Shown here: piece by piece, positions 40,455 through 50,365 of the stretch | Layout: every line of letters begins with the position of its first letter | How positions within the stretch are numbered: the first letter of the stretch is position 1 | Assembly: GCF_010726645.1 (NCBI RefSeq) | Contig: NZ_AP022563.1 | Coordinates: 3,596,001-3,660,000, forward strand | Origin: Mycolicibacterium duvalii | GTDB lineage: Bacteria > Actinomycetota > Actinomycetes > Mycobacteriales > Mycobacteriaceae | Direction: 5' to 3' | DNA length: 64,000 bases | Position numbers and translations under genes: made by a program | The notes under the pieces: model-generated | What the model saw: the letters and a program-made list of their open reading frames with translations, nothing else | What the model was told of the DNA's origin: nothing | Database searches by the model: none

Positions 40455-40957
40455 CCGCCTACCTGCTGCTGATCGGTGCGATCGCGGCGGAACGCGTCGC
40501 CGAACTCGTTGCCTCGCAACGTAACCTGCGCGTCAGTCGGGCCCGCGGCGGTGTTGAGTTCGGCGCCCGGCACTACCCGGTGATGGTGGTGCTGCACACC
40601 GGATTGCTGGTCGGGTGTGTGGTGGAGGCGGCGCATCGGGAGTTCCTGCCGGCGTTGGGCTGGCCGATGCTGGCGGTCGTGGTCGCCGCGCAGGCACTGC
40701 GGTGGTGGTGCATCGCGACACTGGGCTACCAGTGGAACACCCGCGTCGTCGTGGTTCCCGGCGCCCGCCGCGTCACCGGCGGGCCGTACCGGTTCCTGAC
40801 GCACCCGAACTATGTCGCCGTCGTCGCCGAGGGCATCGCGCTGCCGCTGGTGCACTCGGCCTGGATCACCGCGCTGGTGTTCACCGTGCTCAACGCCGCG
40901 CTGCTGCGCACCCGCATCCGCATCGAGGACGAGGCCCTGCGATCGCTGCACCACTGA
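40451..40957 (+). CDS. Isoprenylcysteine carboxyl methyltransferase (ICMT)-like membrane protein
   Basis: Predicted 168-aa integral membrane methyltransferase with about four helices. The ICMT signature in the C-terminal half is VTGGPYRFLTHPNYVAVVAEG (about residues 108-128), which binds SAM, and LRTRIRIEDEALR near the end. The GTG at 40451 overlaps the PKS stop (GTGA). Next to type III PKS genes, such proteins O-methylate alkylpyrones or phenolic lipids, as shown for BpsB in Bacillus and SrsB in Streptomyces griseus. A role on prenylated proteins is unlikely in bacteria. Confidence 0.85.
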   Translation: MTAYLLLIGAIAAERVAELVASQRNLRVSRARGGVEFGARHYPVMVVLHTGLLVGCVVEAAHREFLPALGWPMLAVVVAAQALRWWCIATLGYQWNTRVVVVPGARRVTGGPYRFLTHPNYVAVVAEGIALPLVHSAWITALVFTVLNAALLRTRIRIEDEALRSLHH

Positions 40958-41976
40958 TCGATCTGCTCGTCGTCGGCGGCGGACCCGCGGGGTTGGCCAC
41001 CGCGATCCACGCCGCGCGGGCCGGCCTGCAGGTGACCGTCGTCGAACAACGGCGCGGCCCCATCGACAAGGCCTGCGGTGAGGGCTTGATGCCTCATGCG
41101 GTGCGCCGGCTGCGGGCACTGGGCCCGCTGCCGCAGGGCCGCCCGTTCGACGGCATCACCTACCTCGATGACCGCCGGTCGGTCAGCGCGGCGTTCGCCG
41201 ACGGTCCGGGGCTGGGGGTGCGTCGCACCGCCCTGCACGCGGCGCTGCTGACACACGCCGCCGACGCCGGGGTGACGTTCGTGCAGCAGCGCGCCGGTGC
41301 CGTCGCCCAGGACGAGGCTGCGGTGACGGTGAACGGGCTGCGCGCCCGGTACCTCGTCGCGGCCGACGGTCTGCTCTCCCCGATCCGAGCGCAGCTGGGT
41401 CTGACGCTGCCGCCGGCGCGTCCCCGGCGCTGGGGCATCAAACGCCACGTGTCCGTCGCGCCGTGGAGCGACCGGGTGGAGGTGTACTGGTCACCGGACC
41501 CCGCGGTCGGGGAGGCCTACGTGACGCCGCTGTCCGACGACTGCGTCGGGGTGGCGATGCTGTCGTCGCGCCAGGCGCCGTTCGACGAGCACTTGTCCGC
41601 GTTCGCGCCGTTGCGCGCCCGGCTTGCCGGCCGCCCGCACGCGCCGGACCGGGCGGCCGGTCCGCTGCGGCAACGGGTGCGCGCCCGCGCGTCCGGGCGC
41701 GTCCTGTTGGTCGGCGACGCCGCCGGCTACGTCGACGCGCTCACCGGGGAGGGGGTGGGGCTGGCGTTCGCGGCGGCCGAGTGGGCGGTGACCTGTGTGG
41801 TGGCCGACCGGCCCGGTGACTACGACGCGGGCTGGCGGCGGATGAGCCGGCGCTACCGGTGGCTGACGGTCGGGCTGTTACGGGCGGCGACGTCGCCGCT
41901 GCGGTCACTCATCGTGCCGGCGGCCGGCCACCTCCCGAGCGGGTTCGCCGGGGCGGTGCACCTGCTGGCCGACTGA
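40954..41976 (+). CDS. FAD-dependent monooxygenase/oxidoreductase (geranylgeranyl reductase-like)
   Basis: Predicted 340-aa flavoprotein. Dinucleotide binding starts at once (LIDLLVVGGGPAGLATAIHA), and the second FAD motif is RVLLVGDAAGYVDALTGEGVG (about residues 248-268). The region CGEGLMPHAVRRLRALG is typical of the geranylgeranyl-reductase/aromatic-hydroxylase group. The only start that keeps the whole Rossmann fold is a CTG at 40954, whose CTGA overlaps the stop of the ICMT gene. In the related S. griseus srs cluster an FAD hydroxylase (SrsC) oxidises the phenolic lipid. The 3' end overlaps the convergent GGDEF gene by 72 bp. Confidence 0.85.
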   Translation: MIDLLVVGGGPAGLATAIHAARAGLQVTVVEQRRGPIDKACGEGLMPHAVRRLRALGPLPQGRPFDGITYLDDRRSVSAAFADGPGLGVRRTALHAALLTHAADAGVTFVQQRAGAVAQDEAAVTVNGLRARYLVAADGLLSPIRAQLGLTLPPARPRRWGIKRHVSVAPWSDRVEVYWSPDPAVGEAYVTPLSDDCVGVAMLSSRQAPFDEHLSAFAPLRARLAGRPHAPDRAAGPLRQRVRARASGRVLLVGDAAGYVDALTGEGVGLAFAAAEWAVTCVVADRPGDYDAGWRRMSRRYRWLTVGLLRAATSPLRSLIVPAAGHLPSGFAGAVHLLAD

Positions 41977-43839
41977 CACCCGCGCGTCGGGGGCCAACGC
42001 GATCCGGTCCCGGCCGCCCGACTTGGCCGAATACAGCGCCCGGTCGGCGCGGTCGAGCAGCGTCGCGACGGCGTCGTCGACGTCGGGATCGACGCGGCTG
42101 TAGCGGACCTCGTCGCGGGGATGCACGGTGGCCACCCCGATGCTGACCGTCACCACACCGCACGGCGTGGCCGGATGCCCGATGGCCAGCGCCCGGATCG
42201 CCGACGCCAGACCTGCGGCGAACGTGTACGGGCCGTCGCAGCCGGCGAGCACCACCGCGAACTCCTCGCCGCCGTAGCGGGCCGACACGCAGGTGTCGGC
42301 GTCGGCCAGGTTCTGCAGCACCTCGGCGACCTCGCGCAGACAGGCGTCGCCGGCCTGGTGGCCGAAGTGGTCGTTGTAGGCCTTGAAGTGGTCGACGTCG
42401 ATGAACAGCGCGGTCAGCGGCTGGTCGGTTTCCAGGGCGCGCAGCCAGACCTCGCGGGCCCGCTGGCTGAGGCCGCGCCGGTTCGCGAGACCGGTGAGCG
42501 CGTCGGTGTGCGCCATGTCGGTCAGCGACTCCTGCACCTCGCGCTCCAGCGTGACGTCGCGCAGCACCGCCGCGGACAATCCGTGGCGGGAACGGCGGCT
42601 GTGCATGACGAACCAGCACCACGACCCGTCGCGGGACCTGATCCGGAACGGCTGCGAGGGGCCGGTGCGCGTCGAGGCCCAGTGGTCGGCGATAACGCGC
42701 ACATCGTCGGGATGCACCTCGCTCTCCCACTGCGCGCGCGCAATGCGGTCGCCGGACAGGTTGAGGGTGCTGTGCCCGGTGAACGCGTGGTGCAGCACGT
42801 CACCACGGTCGTCGACGACGATCACCAGGTCGCCGGTCAGGTCGGCGACCAGGTCGTAGACCTCGTGGCTGGCGTGGTCGAGCGCGGACAGCCGGTTGCG
42901 TTCCTCCAGCGCCGCGGCCACCAGCACCACCATCGCGTACCCGGCCAGCAGGAACACCTGCGCCTGGATCATCGCGGTGGTGTAGGGGTGGTTCTCGGCG
43001 AACGGCCCGTCGCCCACCAGGGTCGCGCTCAGAATGATCGTCGCCCCGACCGCCATCTGCCAGAACGCCGCGGCGATGCCGAACTCGATGAGCACCAGCA
43101 ACGCCGGCACCGCGCTGAGGATCAGCAGCACGAAGCTGGATTCGATGACCGCCAGCGCGCCCAGTGCCACCATCAGCAGCGAGAAGCCGAAACCGGTCAG
43201 CAGCTGCCGGGTGGTGTAGCGCCGCCAGTAGCGCCGCCAGCGCAGCAGCACCGGCGCCAGGAACGCGATACCGACGGCCTCGGTCAGGTACCACATCAGG
43301 CCCGCCGTCAGCAGCGACTGGGCGTCGACGTCGCCCTGCTGGTCCAACGCGAGGCTCGCGGCGCCGATCACCGCGGCCAGCAGCGGACCGAGTACCACGC
43401 CGTACAGCACGAAGCGGCGCCAGCTGTGCAGGGAGTCGCTGCGTCCGCGCACCCAGTCCTGGTCGGAGTGCAGCACCGACGCGGCCAGCACCACGGCGGC
43501 GAACGTGGACAAGGCCGCCAGGTCCGGCCGCTGGCCCAGCAACAGCCACGCCGGGACGTACTGGCACAGCGCGAACGCCGCCAGGTACGCCGGCCAGTGC
43601 CGGGGCCGCGTGGTCAGCAGCGCGACCAGCTGCAGCGCGGCGGCCGGCCACGCCACGGTGAACGTGCGGCCGTCCAGCGTGGCCAGCCAGCGCATGGAGA
43701 ACGACGTGACCCCGACCGCGACGGCCCACGCCAGCAGGGGCCACCACGAGGGAAACAGATCGGCCGCGAACAGCCGGGCACGCAGCCGCGCCCAGCCACC
43801 GGCAAAGCCGGCGGCCAGCGGTCTCGCGCTCGACGACAT
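41905..43839 (-). CDS. MASE1-PAS-GGDEF diguanylate cyclase
   Basis: Predicted 644-aa membrane sensor that would make cyclic di-GMP from two GTP. Residues about 35-310 form 8-9 hydrophobic helices (MASE1-like, with SWWPLLAWAVAVGVTSFSM at the start). A PAS domain follows (about 325-450; VVDDRGDVLHHAFTG and RIRSRDGSWCWFVMH). The GGDEF domain is at about 455-620, with LTGLANRRGLSQRAREVW, FIDVDHFKAYNDHFGHQAGD and the active-site motif YGGEEF. No RxxD inhibitory site precedes it. There is no EAL domain, so the protein should be a synthase only. It lies divergent from glgP and overlaps the preceding FAD gene end-to-end by 72 bp. Confidence 0.92.
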   Translation of the reverse strand: MSSSARPLAAGFAGGWARLRARLFAADLFPSWWPLLAWAVAVGVTSFSMRWLATLDGRTFTVAWPAAALQLVALLTTRPRHWPAYLAAFALCQYVPAWLLLGQRPDLAALSTFAAVVLAASVLHSDQDWVRGRSDSLHSWRRFVLYGVVLGPLLAAVIGAASLALDQQGDVDAQSLLTAGLMWYLTEAVGIAFLAPVLLRWRRYWRRYTTRQLLTGFGFSLLMVALGALAVIESSFVLLILSAVPALLVLIEFGIAAAFWQMAVGATIILSATLVGDGPFAENHPYTTAMIQAQVFLLAGYAMVVLVAAALEERNRLSALDHASHEVYDLVADLTGDLVIVVDDRGDVLHHAFTGHSTLNLSGDRIARAQWESEVHPDDVRVIADHWASTRTGPSQPFRIRSRDGSWCWFVMHSRRSRHGLSAAVLRDVTLEREVQESLTDMAHTDALTGLANRRGLSQRAREVWLRALETDQPLTALFIDVDHFKAYNDHFGHQAGDACLREVAEVLQNLADADTCVSARYGGEEFAVVLAGCDGPYTFAAGLASAIRALAIGHPATPCGVVTVSIGVATVHPRDEVRYSRVDPDVDDAVATLLDRADRALYSAKSGGRDRIALAPDARVSVGQQVHRPGEPAREVAGRRHDE

Positions 43840-44009
43840 CTAACTAGTCAACCCCGTCAATTAACGTTCCGGCAATCCCTGGCGATCCTCGCGGCGCACG
43901 TGTCGGTGCGCCGCGGTGTTCACATTCGTGTTCACACTGCCGACGCGTGCCGGAAACACCGGGACGCGACAATGACGCGACCGCTGTTGCACCGACCGCT
44001 GGAGGTTCC

Positions 44010-46520
<2,511 letters not shown>

Positions 46521-46522
46521 TG

Positions 46523-46569
46523 ATTTCGGCGTGTTTGTCGTCGCTCAGCGTCGACAACCACGCCGAAAT
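46523..46569. repeat. Long inverted-repeat (REP-like) element, copy 1
   Basis: ATTTCGGCGTG (46523-46533) and CACGCCGAAAT (46559-46569) are perfect 11-bp arms around a 25-base spacer that itself contains TTGTCG/CGACAA. It starts two bases after the glgP stop and would form a strong RNA hairpin, so it may serve as the glgP terminator. A second copy of the same design is at 47292-47344. Confidence 0.75.
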
Positions 46570-46610
46570 TCGCGTGCTACACCCGGTCGCGGCGTGCGAT
46601 CCTGGCCCGC

Positions 46611-47354
46611 GTGATCGACATCGATGGGTTCGCAACCGACGGTTTCGTCAAGATCGACGGGGCCGCCCCGCGCGAGGTCGCCGACGCGGCACGCACCCTG
46701 TTGTGGGAAGGCCTGGCCGCCGAGCCCGACGATCCGTCGACCTGGACGCAGCCGGTGCTGTGGACGGCCGACCTGACCGGCGCCGGACCGTGCGGTGAGA
46801 TCGCCCGCAGCCCTCGGGTGGCCGAGGTGCTCGACGCGCTGTGCGGCCCGGGCGGTTGGCTCCCGCGCGGTTCGCTGGGCAACATCCCGGTCCGGTTCCC
46901 GGTGTCGCCGCCGGCCGACGACCGCGGCTGGCACATCGACCTGAACACCCCACTGCCGGACGGCTCCTGGGCGGTGACCAGCCGCCCGTACACGCTGCTG
47001 ATTCTGACGCTGCTCTCGGAGGTGACGATCGACGACGCGCCGACCCGTCTGCGGGCCGGCTCACACCGCGACGCTGCTGCCGTGCTGGGCGATGAGCCGC
47101 TCGATGCCGTCTCGGCCGCGCAACGTGTTGAGCCCGCCAGCGCGCACCGGCCGGTCCACCACGCCACCGGAGACCCGGGCGACGTGTACCTGGTGCATCC
47201 ACTGACGGTGCACGCCGCCGACGAACACCGCGGCACCACACCCCGCTTCATGGCGCAGGGACCTGTGCTGCTGACCTCTCCCCCCTCCCCCGCGATTTCG
47301 GCGTGTTCGTCGTCGGCCGGCCTCGATAAGCACGCCGAAATCGCAGGTTCGTAA
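46611..47354 (+). CDS. Phytanoyl-CoA dioxygenase (PhyH)-family protein
   Basis: Predicted 247-aa Fe(II)/2-oxoglutarate dioxygenase. The facial-triad candidates are RGWHIDLNTPLP (HxD, about residues 104-108) and VHPLTVHAADEH (distal His near residue 200), with an Arg further on (TTPRFMAQGP). The GTG at 46611 is the first start. The last 22 residues (PAISACSSSAGLD...EIAGS) are encoded by an inverted-repeat element rather than by family-conserved sequence, so the domain ends around residue 225. The substrate is unknown. Repeat elements flank the gene on both sides. Confidence 0.8.
   Translation: MIDIDGFATDGFVKIDGAAPREVADAARTLLWEGLAAEPDDPSTWTQPVLWTADLTGAGPCGEIARSPRVAEVLDALCGPGGWLPRGSLGNIPVRFPVSPPADDRGWHIDLNTPLPDGSWAVTSRPYTLLILTLLSEVTIDDAPTRLRAGSHRDAAAVLGDEPLDAVSAAQRVEPASAHRPVHHATGDPGDVYLVHPLTVHAADEHRGTTPRFMAQGPVLLTSPPSPAISACSSSAGLDKHAEIAGS
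47292..47344. repeat. Long inverted-repeat (REP-like) element, copy 2
   Basis: GCGATTTCGGCGTG (47292-47305) and CACGCCGAAATCGC (47331-47344) are perfect 14-bp arms with a 25-base spacer, the same spacer length as copy 1. The spacer sequences are related (TTGTCGTCG-like start). This copy lies inside the 3' end of the PhyH ORF, whose stop follows at 47352. Confidence 0.8.
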
Positions 47355-47418
47355 CGACCCGGTCACTGCCCTGCGCGCTGCCCCGGCGTCGCCGAGCGGG
47401 CTACGTACCGTCACGCGC

Positions 47419-48489
47419 GTGGCGTTTCTCCGACACCGGATCCGTCGCGTCGGCGCACGGCTGGCCGCCGCGGTGCTGTTGCCTGCCGCGCTGCTGACCG
47501 TGACGCCTCCGGCACCCGCGCACGCGTTCTCCCGGGAGGGTCTGCCGATCGAGCAGCTCGACGTCCCGTCGCCGTCGATGGGGCGCACCATCCGCGTCGA
47601 GTACCAGCACGGCGGCCCGCATTCGCTGTTGCTGCTCGACGGCCTGCGCGCGCAGGACGACCACAACGGCTGGAACATCAACACCGCCGCGTTCGAGTGG
47701 TTCCACGAGTCCGGGGTCTCGGTCGTCATGCCGGTCGGCGGCCAGTCCAGCTTCTACGCCGACTGGTACCGCCCGGCCCGGGGCCACGCGGGCACGCTGA
47801 CCTACAAGTGGGAGACGTTCCTGACCCGCGAGCTGCCCACCTGGCTGGCGGCCAACCGAGGTCAGGACCCGTTCGGCAATGCGGTTGTGGGGCTGTCGAT
47901 GTCGGGCAGTGCCGCGCTGACGCTCGCGGCCTGGTATCCGCAGATGTTCAAGTTCGCGTCGTCGCTGTCGGGGTATCTGGCCCCGTCACAAGGCCTGTGG
48001 CCGACCCTCATCGACATCGCGATGCAGGACGCCGGCGGCTTCGACTCCTTCGACATGTGGGGCAAGCCGGGCTCGCAGGCCTGGCTGCGCGCCGACCCGA
48101 CCGCCAACATCAACCGGCTGGTGGCCAACCGCACCGCGCTCTGGATCTACTGCGGCAACGGGGTCCCCTCCGACATGGACACCGGCTCCGACTTCGGCGC
48201 CAGCTTCAGCGCCGGCTACCTGGAGACCATCACGCTGAGCACCAACAAGGAGTTCCGCGAGAAGTACCTCGCCGCGGGCGGGCGCAACGCGGTGTTCAAT
48301 TTCCCGCCCAACGGCACCCACAGCTGGGCGTACTGGGGAGCGCAGCTGCAGGCGATGAAGCCAGACATCGTCCGGCTGCTCGTCCCACCTCCGCCTCCGC
48401 CTCCGCCGCCACCGGGAGCGCCCTTGCCCCCGGGAGCCCCGCTCCCGCCGGGAGCCCCCCTCCCGCCGCCGGCGCCACCAGCGGGCTAA
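47419..48489 (+). CDS. Antigen 85-like mycolyltransferase/esterase with proline-rich tail
   Basis: Predicted 356-aa secreted protein with a signal peptide (cleavage near PAPAHA-FSRE, residue 36). The Ag85 fold is clear: LPIEQLDVPSPSMGRTIRVE, SSFYADWYRP, the nucleophile GLSMSGSAALTLAAWYP (Ser about residue 159), and HSWAYWGAQLQAMKPDI with the catalytic His. Family members transfer mycolate from trehalose monomycolate to arabinogalactan or trehalose. The last 30 residues are almost pure Pro/Gly/Ala from an 18-bp DNA repeat and may anchor the protein in the cell wall. A GTG at 47419 is the start. Confidence 0.88.
   Translation: MAFLRHRIRRVGARLAAAVLLPAALLTVTPPAPAHAFSREGLPIEQLDVPSPSMGRTIRVEYQHGGPHSLLLLDGLRAQDDHNGWNINTAAFEWFHESGVSVVMPVGGQSSFYADWYRPARGHAGTLTYKWETFLTRELPTWLAANRGQDPFGNAVVGLSMSGSAALTLAAWYPQMFKFASSLSGYLAPSQGLWPTLIDIAMQDAGGFDSFDMWGKPGSQAWLRADPTANINRLVANRTALWIYCGNGVPSDMDTGSDFGASFSAGYLETITLSTNKEFREKYLAAGGRNAVFNFPPNGTHSWAYWGAQLQAMKPDIVRLLVPPPPPPPPPPGAPLPPGAPLPPGAPLPPPAPPAG
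48409..48462 (+). repeat. 18-bp tandem repeat (3 units) in the Ag85-like gene
   Basis: Three in-frame units of the form CCNCCGGGAGCNCCNCTN encode PPGAPL three times, after a run of ten prolines. Copy number could vary without a frameshift. Confidence 0.85.
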
Positions 48490-48603
48490 CGGAGCCGGCG
48501 CCGCCGGCCACCAAAGTTGCGCAACCACATGGCGCTCTGGAGCCCCAGATTCGCCACACGGTTACGCAAGTCGCCGCTCCGGCCCCGCCCGCAGGCTGAG
48601 CGA

Positions 48604-49449
48604 CTACTTCAGGTGCGGCTCCAGCAGCGTCGACCACGCATTGTCGAGCTGGGTGTACTCGTCCTCGCAGCCGTCGGCGCGGTCCTGCGGCAGCCCGCCG
48701 TCACCGACCAGGTCGGCGTTGGCGTCGGGATCGGCGCCGTAGATCCAGCACTGCAGGTTGTAGGCGCGGGTCTCGCCGAAGGAGTGGGTGTCGGCGAAGT
48801 CCTCCGCGCCGAGCTCGCCGCTGTCCCCTTCCTGGAACGTGCGCGCGAAATCCTTGACCGCCTGCACGGCTTCGGGGTCGGGCCTGCCGTCGTCCCCGGG
48901 TTGCAGGAGCACGTAGGCCGCCAACTGGTCGGCGACGTCCTCTTCCCGTCCGGTGATCGGCAGGTCGTAGATGCTGATCGCCATGTGCCCGACCTCGTGA
49001 TAGAAGGTGGCGATCTCGGAGTTCAGCATCGCCGCGGTCGGGTCCGGCACGCCGTCGGCGGTGAAGGTCGCCAACGCCCCGTCGGCGTCCTCGTAGCAGA
49101 TCGTGATGCTGTCCTCGGCCGGATCCCAGTACGCGTTGGCCTCGCCGCATTCCGCGCCGATCAGCGCGATGTCGTACGGCAGGATCAGCGATTCGTTGAT
49201 GTCGGCGGCGAGGTCCTCGAGCACCGTGTTGTCCTGCAGCAGCGCGCGGCCGTTGACCGCTTCGGGGCTCGAGGCGTCCTGGTAGGTGACGACCATCGTG
49301 CCGTCGCCGTCGTCCGTCGCGGCTTCCGGACCCTGGGCCTGCGCCGCCGCGGTGGGCGACTCCGCAGACTCCGTCGACGTCTCCTGCTGCCCGGCGCATC
49401 CGACCACCAGCAGCGCGATCGCCAACCCCGACACGATGGCACCACGCAT
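48604..49449 (-). CDS. DUF4344-family metallopeptidase-like lipoprotein
   Basis: Predicted 281-aa lipoprotein with lipobox VVGC (Cys about residue 18), then a Glu/Ser/Ala-rich linker. The catalytic domain has a gluzincin HExxH motif in FYHEVGHMAISIYDLPITGREEDVADQLA (about residues 149-177), where the downstream Glu-Asp pair could supply the third ligand. This is typical of the DUF4344 family of putative metallopeptidases. Several Cys (CGEA, ICYED, LQCWIYG, DGCEDE) suggest disulfides, as expected outside the membrane. The substrate is unknown. Confidence 0.8.
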   Translation of the reverse strand: MRGAIVSGLAIALLVVGCAGQQETSTESAESPTAAAQAQGPEAATDDGDGTMVVTYQDASSPEAVNGRALLQDNTVLEDLAADINESLILPYDIALIGAECGEANAYWDPAEDSITICYEDADGALATFTADGVPDPTAAMLNSEIATFYHEVGHMAISIYDLPITGREEDVADQLAAYVLLQPGDDGRPDPEAVQAVKDFARTFQEGDSGELGAEDFADTHSFGETRAYNLQCWIYGADPDANADLVGDGGLPQDRADGCEDEYTQLDNAWSTLLEPHLK

Positions 49450-49514
49450 AACGCTCCCCCTCGCCGCGAAAGTGATCTCACGGTAGTCAACGGCGAGCGA
49501 TCACAACGCTGGAT

Positions 49515-50339
49515 TCACTTTCGCGCGACCGGGCGTGTCGGGTCGGAACTCCACTGCGACCACGAGCCCGGAAACAGCGCCGCATCGACACCCAGCGACG
49601 CCAGCGCTGCGACCACCAGCGACGCGGTCACCCCGGATCCGCAGTACACCGCGACATCCTCGCCAGTCTCGCCGAGCGCCTCCCGCAGCTCCTGCTCCGG
49701 CAGCAGCGCACCGTCAGCCAGCAGCGCGGTGCTCGGCAGGTTGCGCGCCCCGGGGATGTGGCCGGCAACCGGGTCGACGGGCTCGACCTCGCCGCGGTAG
49801 CGCTCGGGTGCCCGCGCGTCCAGGAGCACGTCGGCCCCGGCCGCCGCGTCGGCGGTGACGGTGCGCAACGCGCCGGCGTACAGATCATCGTGGGTGACGA
49901 CGACATCGCCGGGATCGGGATCGACTGTGCCCGTCTGCAATTCACCGCTCCATGCGCGGAGTCCACCGTCGAGGATGCGCACCTGCGGGATGCCCGCGGC
50001 GGTCAGCACCCACCAGGCGCGGGCCGACCCGGCGCGGTTCCAGTCGTCGTAGACCACCAGCGGTACACCCTGGCGCACGCCCCAGCGCCGGGCGGCGGCC
50101 TGCACCGCAGCCCCGGTCGGCAGTGGGTGACGGCCGCGGCCGGTGACCGCGTGATCGCTGAGCTCGTCCTCGAGCGAGACGTACACCGCGCCCGGCAGGT
50201 GGCCGCGTTGGTAGGCCTGCGTGCCGTCGGGTTCGGCCAGCGTCCACCGGACATCGAGCAGCGTGAGCGGCTCCCCCGCATCCAGCCGGCGCGCCACCTC
50301 ATCGGCGCTGATGAAGACGTGCTCGTTCACCCGCTCCAC
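49515..50339 (-). CDS. Two-domain rhodanese/3-mercaptopyruvate sulfurtransferase
   Basis: Predicted 274-aa enzyme with an inactive N-terminal rhodanese domain (ISADEVARRLDAG...LLDVRW) and an active C-terminal one with the loop YCGSGVTAS (Cys about residue 229). The conserved VYDDWNRAGSARAWWVL (normally FDaSWtMPaa...) links them. Such proteins (SseA/SseB) transfer sulfur from thiosulfate or 3-mercaptopyruvate to cyanide or thiol acceptors. The loop CGSGVT(A/A) rather than CRxGx[R/T] favours mercaptopyruvate. A GTG start at 50339 is used. It is divergent from the VTT-domain gene. Confidence 0.88.
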   Translation of the reverse strand: MERVNEHVFISADEVARRLDAGEPLTLLDVRWTLAEPDGTQAYQRGHLPGAVYVSLEDELSDHAVTGRGRHPLPTGAAVQAAARRWGVRQGVPLVVYDDWNRAGSARAWWVLTAAGIPQVRILDGGLRAWSGELQTGTVDPDPGDVVVTHDDLYAGALRTVTADAAAGADVLLDARAPERYRGEVEPVDPVAGHIPGARNLPSTALLADGALLPEQELREALGETGEDVAVYCGSGVTASLVVAALASLGVDAALFPGSWSQWSSDPTRPVARK

Positions 50340-50365
50340 GCTAGTCGGGCAGGATTGCCGGTGAG

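Noticed and set aside
43947..44009. Longer start for glgP
   Set aside because: The GTG at 43947 has no ribosome site, whereas GGAGG directly precedes the GTG at 44010; the extra residues are low complexity.
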